Source of the DNA: Podarcis raffonei
Taxonomy: Eukaryota > Chordata > Lepidosauria > Squamata > Lacertidae
DNA: 64,000 nt
NCBI RefSeq assembly: GCF_027172205.1
Contig: NC_070615.1
Span: 47,147,501-47,211,500, forward strand
Reading direction: 5' to 3'
How positions within the stretch are numbered: position 1 is the first letter of the stretch; every line of letters starts with the position of its first letter. The position numbers and the translations under genes were made by a program. Under the pieces are notes generated by a model. That model did no database searches. It saw only the letters and a list, made by a program, of their open reading frames with translations, and was not told the origin of the DNA. Below, piece after piece: positions 1-10,923 of the stretch.

Positions 1-497
1 GGAAAATAGAGAAGCTGCCATTCATAGCCAGCATGGCCAATGAGTCGGGGTGTTGAGTGTTGGTGGCTAACAATATCTGGAGAGACACGGGTCCCTCACA
101 CTCATCTTAAGCTTTAGAGGTTAAAGCCCAGAACGCTGAATAATAGATTGCAGCATTAAGCATTCACACGGTCCACTGCGACAAGGTTAAAGTTTTTTGG
201 AATAATATATATGATGAGTTAAAAAGAATGTTCAGATACACCTTTCCAAAGAGACCTGAAGCATTTCTACTAGGAATGGTTGGAGAGGAAATACCAAAAA
301 TAGATTGGAAGTTGTTTATGTATGCTACGACGGTGGCAAGAATTTTGCTAGCCCAAAAATGGAAACAGCAGGAACTTCCAACAATAGAAGAATGGCAGAC
401 GAAAGTTATGGAATATGCAGAAATGGCAAGGCTGACTGGACGTATCTGGAACCAGTGTGACCAAGCATTCCAGAAAGAATGGACTAAATTTATACTA

Positions 498-866
498 CAG
501 TAAAGGTAAAGGGACACAGGTGGCGCTGTGGGTAAAAGCCTCAGCGCCTAGGGCTGAGGTTCGAAAGGTCGGCGGTTCGAATCCCCACGGCGGGGTGCGC
601 TCCCGCTGCTCGGTCCCAGCGCCTGCCAACCTAGCAGTTCGAAAGCACGTCAAAGTGCAAGTAGATAAATAGGGACCGCTTACCAGCGGGAAGGTAAACG
701 GTGTTCCGTGTGCTGCGCTGGCTCGCCAGATGCAGCTTGTCACGCTGGCCACGTGACCTGGAAGTGTTTGCGGACAGCGCTGGCCCCCGGCCTCTTGAGT
801 GAGATGGGCGCACAACCCCAGAGTCTGTCAAGACTGGCCCGTACTGGCAGGGGTACATTTACCTTT
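498..866 (+). mobile_element. tRNA-derived SINE (ACCTTT-tailed), plus orientation
   Basis: The 5' part looks like a tRNA: an A-box-like GGCGCTGTGGGTAAAAGCC stretch and a B-box-like GGCGGTTCGAATCCC. A conserved body follows (GCAGTTCGAAAGCACGTCAAAG) and the tail is ACATTTACCTTT. It lies inside the L1 and is joined at its tail to a second copy in reverse orientation. I cannot assign the family name with certainty; it matches the common squamate tRNA-SINE type. Confidence 0.88.
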
Positions 867-1217
867 AAAGGTAAAGGGACCCCTGACCATTAGGTCCAGT
901 CATGGCCGACTCTGGGGTTGCAGCGCTCATCTCGCTTTATTGGCCGAGGGAGCCGGCGTACAGCTTCCAGGTCATGTGGCCAGCATGACTAAGCTGCTTC
1001 TGGCAAACCAGAGCAGTGCATGGAAACGCCATTTACCTTCCCGCTGGAGCAGTACCTATTAATCTACTTGCACTTCGTGCTTTTGAACTGCTAGGTTGGC
1101 AAGAGTTGGGACCGAGCAATGGGAGCTCATCCCGTCGCGGGGATTCGAACCGCCAACCTGCTGATCGGCAAGCCCTAGGCTCTGTGGTTTAACCCACAGG
1201 GCCACCCACGTCCCTCA
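867..1217 (-). mobile_element. tRNA-derived SINE, minus orientation, tail to tail with the previous copy
   Basis: This is the reverse complement of the same SINE, beginning with AAAGGTAAAGGGACCCCTGA and ending at the tRNA-like head next to 1217. The repeat AAATTTATACTA occurs at 486-497 and again at 1218-1229, so it flanks the two-SINE block as a whole. One SINE therefore probably inserted into the tail of the other. Confidence 0.88.
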
Positions 1218-1535
1218 AAATTTATACTATATTTAGAGACTTATTGCACACATATAAAGACACTAGCAGGACTGAGATAAGACTCACTTTGTGAGAAGAA
1301 TTAACATTCTATTTAAGATAAAAGAGACAAGTTAAGATAAATGTAGGATGGAGATGTTACAAATGTGCAAAATAAAATGTAACAGATACAAACCAGAAAA
1401 AGGACCGAAGGAAGTTGTATGCTTGGTACAGCAAATGAGATAATGGCTGTTACGTTATGGTACTATATAATTGTTAAAATTTGAAAATCAATAAAAAACA
1501 TGTGTGTGTGTGTTTTAAAAAGCATTCACACAGTC

Positions 1536-2177
1536 CAGAACCAAAAATGTAGCCTTCCTTGAGGCAAGGGGACAGGAATATTTATTTAGATTCTGAAAAA
1601 TGCAGCTTTATTGAGCCAAGGGCCTGCCCATTCTGTTCTTTAAACTCTCTAACACACACCTACAGAATGTGCATGTGTGTATGATACATGCAGTATATTG
1701 GAAAAAGTTTTCTGCCATTTGACACCTTATCTCCTCCTCAAACCACCCCGGGGCATCTTAGAGCAGCAAGAAGTCCGGGAAAGATGCTGAGGAGGAGGTA
1801 GCAAAGCAGCAAGATAAAGTGAGGGATGTTGGGTACAATTACACACCACGGCCGGTGAAGGGAAGCGTTCCTGCCTTTTGTTACTGCGTAATTTGGGCTT
1901 TACCACCAGACCTCGGAGTGGATTTATAATGACCTTTAGAAAAGCAATGTCCTAACCACTCATTTCTCTTAGTGGCAGCACATATGGTTGTAAGCCACAC
2001 CATGGAAGGTCTTAGAAGGCACAAACTTGAATACTTGAATACAAGAGAGCCTAGCCTATTGCCCTTACAGAAAAGCTGGCACACAAATCGAGGCTGGCAA
2101 GAGGAACAAAGAGCAAAGAGACGATTGCTGGAGAATGGCAGAGCTTGTTTCATTCACAAATACTCCTGAAAGCCAAA
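1536..2177. other. Gene-free stretch, nothing recognised
   Basis: I see no exon, RNA gene or clear repeat here. Short open frames exist but have no family resemblance and no supporting splice signals. Confidence 0.5.
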
Positions 2178-2423
2178 TACAGTGGTACCTCGGGTTACAT
2201 ACGCTTCAGGTTACAGACACTTCAGGTTACAGACTCCGCTAACCCAGAAATAGTACCTCGGGTTAAGAACTTTGCTTCAGGATGAGAACAGAAATCGTGC
2301 TCCGGCAGCATGGTGGCAGCAGGAGGCCCCATTAGCTAAAGTGGTGCTTCAGGTTAAGAACAGTTTCAGGTTAAGAACGGACCTCCAGAACGAATTAAGG
2401 ACTTAACCTGAGGTACCACTGTA
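2178..2423. mobile_element. Palindromic MITE, pogo/Tigger-like (TA target site)
   Basis: The ends are TACAGTGGTACCTCGGGTTA and its reverse complement (...CCTGAGGTACCACTGTA), with TA at both borders, as expected for Tc1/mariner-pogo insertion. The interior is itself partly palindromic (CTTCAGGTTAAGAAC motifs). It has no coding capacity. Copies of the same family occur at 17621, 39644 and 50608, with relatives at 39909 and 46829. Confidence 0.85.
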
Positions 2424-3057
2424 TCGGTTCCAACCATTTATACTGTTGTAGATCACATAAGAAGAACATGTTTTACAGATGGATACTTTTATAAGTTGGT
2501 ATTGGTAACAAACAATAGATCATTGAAATAAGGAATGGACGGGAGGTCGGGTCTATAGTCCAAGGACCGCTTTTTGTTTTATTGATTTGTAATTAATAAT
2601 GTCCATATTATGGTTTGGTTTGTATTTCTTGTCTTGTTTTTCTTTTTCTTTTTTGGTGTATCAAAAAAAAGAAGGGGGGGGGAGAATACACACTGTACAG
2701 CAGGGGTGGGTGAATGTGGCCCTATCTGGCCCTTGGGACTTTCACCAGGGAACACAGCCCTCCTTAGTGTTGCCTCACACCCTCCTCTACTGGTTTTGTC
2801 TGACTGGAGTGTGCCCTTGCCCTGTGATAATACCTCTCGCTTGCCTGGGCTAAAGATGGAGAGAAATCCATGGGTGTAGAAACAGAAACCCCTGGATACT
2901 GCAAGGCTCAAATGTCATCTACTGTGCAAAGGCAAGAGTTGCCTCGGTTGCGTCACTTACTTTTCGCCTTTGGCCCTTAAGGCAATCAGCATGCAGCCCT
3001 CGGAAATTTACTTGCGGGGGAAATCAGCCCCTTGTTCTCCACTGGTTCTATGCAACA

Positions 3058-3262
3058 TTTATAGGGCCGTAAGCGCAGTGGGACAGCATCTGCCTTGCAT
3101 AGAGAAGGTCCCAGCTTCAGTCCCCAGCATCTCCAGGTAGGGATGGGGACGTCCCTTACCTCAAAAACTTGGAAGAGCCACTGCCAGTCTGTTTGCAGCG
3201 AATAGTGGGCTGGATAGGCAAACTCTCTGACTCACTGATAAGGCGAGTTCCTATGTTCCCAC
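3058..3262 (+). mobile_element. Diverged tRNA-derived SINE
   Basis: The body reads GACAGCATCTGCCTTGCAT, AGAAGGTCCCAGCTTCAGTC, CATCTCCAGGTAGGG and ends GAGTTCCTATGTTCC. This matches a common reptilian SINE layout. Reverse copies lie at about 37945-38105 and 38375-38520. Confidence 0.6.
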
Positions 3263-3555
3263 AGATACACCAGGTGTTTCTGTTTACAATCGGCCGTTTC
3301 AATTTCTGTTTCTGGAAAATCACCACACCCATTTTTGTCTTTTGGGGGACACCTGTGTTAAAACCAAACTACCTGTGATGTTAAATGTGTCTTTGCATTT
3401 AGTGTGCATGTTTTTTAAAAAATGCAAAAAGCAGTCAGTGGGGGGGGCAGGGGCCCTATAATTATCAGGACTGCAACTGGCAGGTAGGGGGTTTAACCCT
3501 TTCCACCCTTGCTTGGTGGGAAGGGGTTTTCCCCCCCCTACCTAATGCAAAGAGT

Positions 3556-3985
3556 TTCCCAGTAGTGATGTATGGAAGTGAGAGCTGGACCATAAAAAAA
3601 GGCTGATTGTCGAAGAATTAATGCTTTTGAATTGTGGTGCTGGAGGAGACTCTTGAGAGTCCCATGGGCTGCAAAAAGATCAAACCGATCCATCCTGAAG
3701 GAAATCAACCCTGAGTGCTCACTGGAAGGACAGATCCTGAAGCTGAGGCTCCAAGACTTTGGCCACTTCATGAGAAGAGAAGACTCCCTGGAAAAGATGT
3801 TGGGAAAGATGGAGGGCACAAAGAGAAGGGGACGACAGAGGACGAGATGGTTGGACAGTGTTCTCAAAGCTACCAGCATGAGTTTGACCAAACTGTGGGA
3901 GGCAGTGGAAGACAGGAGTGTCTGGCATGCTCTGGTCCATGGGGTCACGAAGAGTCGGACATGACTAAACGACTAAACAACAACA
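3556..3985 (+). mobile_element. 5'-truncated BovB (RTE) LINE
   Basis: It encodes the C-terminal end of RTE/BovB ORF2 ([54 protein letters not shown]). It ends in the BovB 3' signature GTCACGAAGAGTCGGACATG followed by ACTAAACGACTAAACAACAACA-type sequence. A perfect 12-bp duplication AATGCAAAGAGT flanks it (3544-3555 and 3986-3997). The frame is shifted near the 5' end at an A-run after ACCATAA, and a short deletion relative to the 16028 copy follows EDSLEK. Confidence 0.93.
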
Positions 3986-3997
3986 AATGCAAAGAGT

Positions 3998-5435
3998 GGC
4001 TTCAAAGGAGCAAATTTCATCAGCACTGTGGCAGACAAAAGGGTTAAACTCCCCTCCCTGCCTCCTGCAACCCCAGTAACTATCAGCCTTCCTCGAAAGA
4101 ACTCCTATACACATTTTTTTAATTTAAAAATAAAAGGTGTTCTCTAATTACAAAGACTTGTTTAACATCTCCTGCAGTTTGGCCCTGAGTGGCTAAAGTA
4201 AGGAGTGACATCTAGTGTCTGTGAAATGAGTTTCCTAACAGCTTTGCAGAGGAGATTATACACTATTTTATTATTTTTGTAATTGTGTTTTCCCTCTTCC
4301 AGTTTTAACGTGTGTGTGTGTGTGCACGCACACCAGCACCACATCATATGACCCATTATGCAGGGTGGGGCTTACCTGGGCCCCCCAATATTTTTTTATT
4401 GTTGGCACCCCTGATACGGTAGCAATAAACAGGGTGGTGAAGAGATGCCAACAGAGGCATTTTCAGACTCAAAGAACAGTCCAGGGGCTGCGAGCGAATC
4501 CTGCCTGAAATCCCAGAAAGCTGCTGGTGGCAACAATTGTCAACAAAACTCAACTAGATGGATTTGCGGTCTGACTCAGTAGAACGCAGCATCCTGTGCT
4601 CATTCATCTGTCACTATATACTTGTTGGTTATAATATATTGAGCGGTATTCAACTGAGGTCTCCTCAGAGTAAACCTACTGAAATCAATGGGCCTAACAT
4701 GTTCATTAATTTCAGTGGGTCTTGGTCTGAGTAAAAGTTAGTTGCCTACCACTCACTGAAAAGTGTTGAACACAGACAGTGCTTTTTTCCCCTGGGGGTA
4801 CGCATATCCCAAAACATTTTGCGAATCTTTGTACTATTGTCCATTTGATGTATTTCTTTTTCCCGATTTGAACTATAAAATGAGTCAAAATGAGAGTACC
4901 CCTAAACTTTTTTTTTTAAGAAAAAAAGCTGTGTGTGTGTGACTAATAGAAATATGGAGCAGGGGGCAAGGGACCGTCCTCCTTGCATGGCTTACCTTTC
5001 AGAAAGCCTGCCATCCGACAACAGCCGAAAATCTGGGAGTTGAAGCCTCAAAAGCCCCAGAAACATGGCGTCTCCTGATGAGCTGGTGCCACCCAGTCGC
5101 CAGCCCAGAGTCGGCAGGTGGAGAAATTGCAGCTTGCATTAAGCATCCTGAGTCCCCTTGTCTGAACTGAGCGGGGAGCGGTGGGGGGGGGGCTAAAGAC
5201 GTCCGATGCTGCCTACCAGCATCGAGTGCCGTCTGCCCCCCGGCCCACCTGGAAAAACAATGGCTGCTCTCCGAGACTGTCTTGACAACTGTTGCTTCCC
5301 CTTCAATCCCTGCCGGGCCAGTGCCAGCTCTCAAGCAGTAAATAATGGGAGACAATGAGGCAGCCTGACAGGGTTGGAAGAAATCCCTCTCGGTTCTCTT
5401 TGGCATCGCTTCTTGTACAGATGCCTGCCTGCCAC
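3998..5435. other. Gene-free stretch, short repeats only
   Basis: It contains a short (TG)n near 4308 and another near 4930, a T/A-rich tract near 4900 and no recognisable exon. Open frames here have no family signature. Confidence 0.45.
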
Positions 5436-5439
5436 CGAG

Positions 5440-5770
5440 TTAGGGTGGCCAGAAATCCGGCTTGAAATACCCAAAATACAACCTCCTTCCCCACAGACCC
5501 CTCAGGTGCTGAGGTGAACAGGGGGGGTCCCTCTTGGTAGTTCCTCCACCTCAGAGGCTTATCTGTGGTGGCCCAGGAAAGGGCCTTCTCTGTGGTGGCC
5601 CCTAAGCAGTTTAAGTCCCCACAGAGGCCTGGCACCTTTGCTATACAGCTTCTGGCAAATACTGATGGCACACTTTTTTGCCCTGAGGTGTCTGGTTTTA
5701 GGACCCTCCTTATAATAGGTTGTTTTTAAACCGGTTTTAATATGATTTATTTCAGCATCGCCACATGCCC
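5440..5770 (+). mobile_element. LINE fragment (CR1/L2-type ORF2 C-terminus)
   Basis: The plus strand contains GGCCCAGGAAAGGGCCTTCT and TGTGGTGGCCCCTAAG, encoding the RAFSVVAP-like motif typical of the C-terminal end of CR1/L2 ORF2, followed by ...FAIQLLANTDG. It is a short, old fragment, and boundaries are approximate. Confidence 0.55.
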
Positions 5771-7745
5771 TCTTTTTCACGGGTAGAGTCGTCATAGTGA
5801 TCCATAGTTAAAAGCAGAAGCCGACAAATGAGTTCTCATTCTCGCTCTTCAAAATATGGCAAAACTAATTTATCGTAAGAGCTTTAATTTTGCCCAAGGC
5901 GACCCAAAGAGTCTTACAACCAACCAACTAAAAGAACAATATCGTCTTCCCAGGATAAAACGTAGTAGCTCGAAGAATGGTTGAGCTGCACCCAAAACAC
6001 TACTCGGCCCCTTTCAGAGGGTTTTGCTGCTCTCGTGTTAAATTGTTTTATTTCTTCGTTTTATATCGAAATTCAAGAGAGAGAAAAGTTGCAAGCGAAG
6101 ACCTCGGTATACACCATGGATACCGACTGACGCAAGCCAGGCTGACTAGGCCAGTTGCCATGGTTTTTTTTCTGCTCAGAATAGGCATCGTGCGCTATAA
6201 TGGCCGCCACACCTAGTGACAGGGATGAAGCTCCCAAGTAGATACCAAGCACCCTGCAGAGCCTTTGGACAACTGCTCGTCCTTTCAATATCCCTACTGC
6301 CCCACAAATCACTATGCTTTTGGCCAAACAAGCCCACTGCGACCTGCCATGTCCCCCACCCACAGAACCTGCTGAAGCTGACTTGCCCGACTCCTCAAGT
6401 TACAGGGATGGGGGACCTTTGTCCCCATCTTGAGGGCCACATTCTCTTCAGGGGAACAGTCTGGGGGCCGCATGCCAGAGCAGAACCAGAGGCAAAAGTG
6501 TGGTGGGTGGGGAGCAATGAATGTGAACTCTTTTATCTTTTTAGTTTCTATACATACTGGGACAACGGACCAGGCTCTGCCCAGATAAGCAAGGGCCGTT
6601 CTCGTGAGTTCAAGGGCACATTCCAGCCAGGCAAAAACCACTTAGGGTGTGAAACTGGGGTGGTGAGGGGTAGGGGCTGGGGGCAGTTCTGAGGACCAGA
6701 TAGAGATCCCTGGAGGGCCACATTTGGCCCCCAGGGCCTGGGGGATGCCCCCACTCTTGCTCTAGTAGGTTAAGAAATATAGACTGAATTGCCAAATTGC
6801 TTGGGTGCCAGCACTGGCCCTTTCTCTGGAATGGCCATCTTTTTGCTCACTCGCTTTTTAGCTGTTGCTAGATCTTTGTTTCTTTCCATCTTTCTCAAGG
6901 CCCAATGAGTGGTGAATTTATGCCGTTAATTTTTATCGTATTTTTTTGGCGGTAAAATGCAACATCAGTCCCGCTTTGTTCAGTGCAGACTGGCAAAGAA
7001 CTATTGAGGCTTTTTTGCAAGACTGTTCTATCTTTTAATTTAAAGTTCCCTCCTTGCTCGTATGTCCATGTGGTGTCTCTCTCTCTCTCTCTCTCCCCCC
7101 CCCCCATTTGAACCAGCTCCAGGAATGTATTATTTAAGAAAAGCTGTCCTAGGTAATAAAAGCCCCACTGAACTCATTAGGACTAATTGAACTCAGTGGG
7201 TCTTTTTTAAAAAATAAGCGAAGCCACCTTCAAATATCTCAAGGGCTGTCACATGGACAAGGGAACAAGTTTGTTTTCTCCGGCTAGGGGGTTAGGACCC
7301 AAACCAGTAGCTTCAAGTTACAAGAAAGGAGATTCCGGCACAATATCAGCTCTACAATTCTATGATTCTATTCTGAAATTCTTCAGGAAAGAGCTAGTAA
7401 AAATGGAAATATTTCTAGTAAGAATCCAGAAGGCCACATATCAGCCTCTGCTGAGCAAAACAATGTCACAATAGTTTTCGAGATAAGATGGGCAATGTCC
7501 TTTTGTGATGAGCTAGTTGCACTTAGGAGATATCCTACTAAGGGAGATGTATGGATCCCAGAACCCTGTGTAGATCACACTGGAAAGAAGCACACAATTC
7601 AGCAGGATCTTCTACTTGTTACGGTGACACCCGAGCTGTAAGAACAGCTGCCAGGTCAAGCTATTTTGGGAACTGCCTGGGCTCAGGGCATCTACAGATC
7701 TCTGCAGAAAACTCTGGAGAAACAGATACGCTTTTGCTACAAGCC

Positions 7746-7905
7746 AGTGTGGTGTAGCAATTAAAGTTATGGACTTTGACCGCAGAGACCCAGGTTCAAA
7801 TCTTCATTCAGCGGCTGATCTCGGGCTGGTCACATCCTCTCAGCCTAAACTACCAAGCAAGGTTGTTGCACAGGTCAAAGAGGGTGAGAAATACCTATGC
7901 TGTGG
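7746..7905 (+). mobile_element. Old tRNA-derived SINE, plus orientation
   Basis: The text reads GCCAGTGTGGTGTAGCAATT, then CCCAGGTTCAAATC (B-box-like), then a CTCGGGCTGGTCACATCCTC and CTCAGCCTAAACTACC-type CORE-like body and GGTTGTTGC. It is related to the minus-strand copy just downstream. Confidence 0.6.
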
Positions 7906-8021
7906 CTTACATTTTAAAACTAAACGGTTTGAGGAAAAATGCATCGCCCAGGAGTATTTCGGAAGCAAGTATAGGGAACTTACGGATTGTGGCTGAAGTC
8001 ACGTGCACCCCACTTCAAACA

Positions 8022-8275
8022 TGAAGAAGAAGAAGAGGAGTTTGGATTTGATATCCCGCCTTTCACTCCCTTTAAGGAGTCTCAAAGCGGCTAACATTCT
8101 CCTTTCCCTTCCTCCCCCACAACAAACACTCTGTGAGGTGAGTGGGGCTGAGAGACTTCAAAGAAGTGTGACTGGCCCAAGGTCACCCAGCAGCTGCATG
8201 TGGAGGAGTGGAGACGCGAACCCGGTTCCCCAGATTACGAGACTACCGCTCTTAACCACTACACCACACTGGCTC
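8022..8275 (-). mobile_element. tRNA-derived SINE, minus orientation
   Basis: On the minus strand it starts GAGCCAGTGTGGTGTAGTGG (A-box), then GAACCGGGTTCGCGTCTCC (B-box), a CORE-like centre, and ends with GGATATCAAATCCAAACTCC and a (TTC)n-like tail. A second copy sits at 57812-58052 in a DRC3 intron. Confidence 0.8.
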
Positions 8276-9370
8276 CATGAGCTGCGGGAGCTTCATTGAA
8301 ACTGGAGTAAACGGTACATTGTACCCAGCCTCAGCTCCAAATCCTCACCCAGACTCCTGCTCTCTCAACCTCCCTTACAGAGTTGGTGCAGAGCTAAAAC
8401 AGAGCAAGGGCAAATTTGAAGGACTTGCAAACCGCTTTGGGCTTCTCGGAGGAGTGGCTAGCTAGCTAGAACATTAGAAATGGAACAAAAATTAAAGATA
8501 AGCCCTGGAGCATCAGAAAAGCTGGGAGCGAACGAGAAGACGGAGCCCCACCTCCATTAGCAAAGTGACCCATTGCTGTGAAAAATGGATTGGATGACAC
8601 AATTTAATAACCCCCTCGAGTCGCTCACCTGGGCCGGAACGGCAGCAGCTCCACTCGTACTGCAGCTGCAACCTGGAGACATCCTTTGCAGCAGGGACGC
8701 CCTTGCTGTCCCCCAAAACCTGGGGGAAGCTGAGCTTCCAGCTGGCGCCTGCTGACGGCGAGGTGATGCCTCCCCTGAGCCTACAGCGCCATGTTTGCTG
8801 CGAGGCTCTTGCCGGCTACAGTGGGCCCATGCATATTTGATGACTCCTATTCTTCTCACCTGTGCCTGGGAGGGGAAGAAACGGCTCTCTTCTACTGGGG
8901 GCTGGGGATTATTTGCAAGCTATCAGCAACTCGGGAAGAAGTAGTGTGCGTGTACACAGAAGTCTTCTCAGACTTCTGCAAGAGAAGGCGTAGCATCTTT
9001 CTGTATGAAAATCAGAGATAGCAAAGCTATCACTAGCTCTCAGGCTAGCCCACCTCGCAGGGTTGTCAGGAGGATAGAACGGAGGTAGAAAGTCATGCAC
9101 ACCAGCTGGAGCTTTCCGGAGGAAACTCGTGATATTAAATGTAATAAAGAAAAATAAACCTGGGCATGTTAGACCTCACAGTCTGAACAAATTCCCACTT
9201 ACCACTGAAAAGGCTGACTGTAACAAGACAGCTGCAAGCTTTTTTTTGAGGTCTAATCTGGGCGCCTGCTTGGCGTCAGAATCTTGCAACTACAGAAGCC
9301 TTGTTAACCTGGTGTTGGCTGGATGGGAGGTTATCTGGAGGGAACCCAACTGGCAGAAACTTCTTCCTGA
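8276..9370. other. Gene-free stretch, nothing recognised
   Basis: I find no exon-like frame with splice signals and no clear repeat. The neighbour expected from mammalian synteny (MYO15A, same strand as DRG2) would begin left of DRG2, but no long MYO15A-like open frame is seen here. Confidence 0.45.
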
Positions 9371-9625
9371 ATGATCCTACCCAAACCCTGCAATCGTCAT
9401 CTGAGGCCCTTCTCGGTATGCCCCCTACACGGGAAACCTAGAGGGTGGAAACATGAGACCAGACCTTTTTGGTGGTGGCCCCTTGCTTGTGGAATGCTCT
9501 CCCCAGGGACGCTCACCTCTTGCCATCATTACACAGCTTTCAGCACCAGCCACAAACATTTCCTTTTTGCCAGGCCTTTGGCCATTAATTATCTGTGGCC
9601 TCTTTGGTATACATTGCTATTGTTG
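9371..9625 (+). mobile_element. LINE fragment (CR1/L2-type 3' end)
   Basis: The text GGGTGGAAACATGAGACC followed by a GGTGGTGGCCCCTTGCTTGT / GGAATGCTCTCCCC core gives the ...WWPLACGMLS-type C-terminal LINE signature. It then runs into 3' non-coding sequence. It is old and truncated. Confidence 0.5.
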
Positions 9626-10181
9626 TTGTTAAATAAATCTCTATGCCTATACCATACCTCTACCATGTCACCACCTACTCAACTTTTCTCTCATTTAAAA
9701 AGTTTCAAACGCCGCAACGTCTCCCAAGAGGGGAGTTTCTCCATCCCTTTGATCATTTTGGTTGCCTTTTTCTGAACCTCTTCCAACTCTACAATATCCT
9801 ACAAATACATTCTACAAATATAGGCCATGGAAGTTTTGAAATATAAACTCTCTTCCTTAATGCAACAGTTTTTCTCCCTGCCACGTGTGCCCAGCCACGC
9901 ATAAGAGAACCCTGGGCTGAACGGGAGCAGCCAGAACACCAGCTAAGCCCTGGCAGATTTCCAAATTGTAAAAATGTACTGTTAAGAAGAAAAGCCAAAT
10001 AGAAGTTCAAAATAAGCTGTTAAAAGCAGGCAGGACCAGCCCTACAGTGGAGGAAAAGAAAAGCTGCAGCCTCAGGAACAAGAGAATAAAAAGAACCACT
10101 GGAAATATTTCATAGCAGTTAGAAAATGATACTTCACAACTTTGACATTATGGGAGTTCCAAAGAGAAAGGAGAACCATTC

Positions 10182-10187
10182 TTTATT
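10182..10187 (-). terminator. DRG2: DRG2 poly(A) signal (AATAAA on minus strand)
   Basis: TTTATT on the plus strand gives AATAAA on the minus strand, about 740 bp past the DRG2 stop codon. It is the first clear canonical signal downstream of the stop, so the 3' UTR probably spans about 10165-10923. This is inference from sequence only. Confidence 0.6.
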
Positions 10188-10923
10188 TCAATTGAAGGAC
10201 AAATGGCTTCTGATGGGTCTGGAGTAAATTTCTCGAGCAGAGCTGCAGGAGCAGCAGGTGTGCTGTTTCGTGGTTGCTGTCTTGCCAAACGGGTGATATG
10301 GGAGAGGGAAGAGATGGCCTCGTTTCCATTAACCCCAGTGGAAGTTATCAACACCACCCCTCTTAGCCAGAATATGGGTGGAAATGAACTTCCACGGGGC
10401 ACTCTGTGAACGCGACGAAGCAATCCACCTGTAAACAAATCCTTGCGTTGTCCAGAATCGTTTTTGTCCAACTGGAAGTGCTGATTTTTGAACAGGGCTG
10501 TTTGTTCTGCTTGTGAACCAACACACATGGAAGGAAGGGAGGAAGAACAGGAGGAGGATGGATGGTTCTTTGCCTGTGTTTTTCAGTTCATGGATCCAAG
10601 GCCACTTTTCTGGGCAGCTGTCAAGTCACAACCAAACCCGCTCCGAGCATCTTAAAGGCACCCAAGACCATGCTATTGAAAGGTGCCCCTTAAGCATGTC
10701 AGTGTGTAAGACAAGAACCTCTCTTCTCCATGTCCCTAACCTGCAAGAAGTTCCACAGTAGTCTCTTATCCTCCGTGGAAGCTTCATGGAAGCTTATGAG
10801 GAGCTGAAGGAAAAACCTCCCATTACAGACAGAGGCTTTTCTTTTTGGCTTTTAGACAGTTTTCTGCCGAGTCGCGTTGAAAATACTGCAGAGCAGAGCA
10901 GGGCGAGGGACCAGCGACGAGGA

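Larger units (their letters stand above)
176..1517 (+). mobile_element. 5'-truncated L1 LINE with target-site duplication
   Basis: The plus strand at 228-503 reads an L1 ORF2 C-terminal-like peptide (FLLGMVGEEIPK ... LFMYATTVARILLAQKW). The element resumes after a nested SINE pair and ends in an AATAAAAAACATGTGTGTG-type tail. An 18-bp duplication flanks it: AAGCATTCACACGGTCCA at 158-175 and the same with one change at 1518-1535. The element is therefore one insertion, truncated at its 5' end. The 3' tail resembles that of the second L1 at the right edge of the window. Confidence 0.85.

Noticed and set aside
1-10160. Search for MYO15A exons left of DRG2
   Set aside because: No long minus-strand frame or myosin motif was seen. 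The gene probably starts further left or its first exons are not recognisable by eye.
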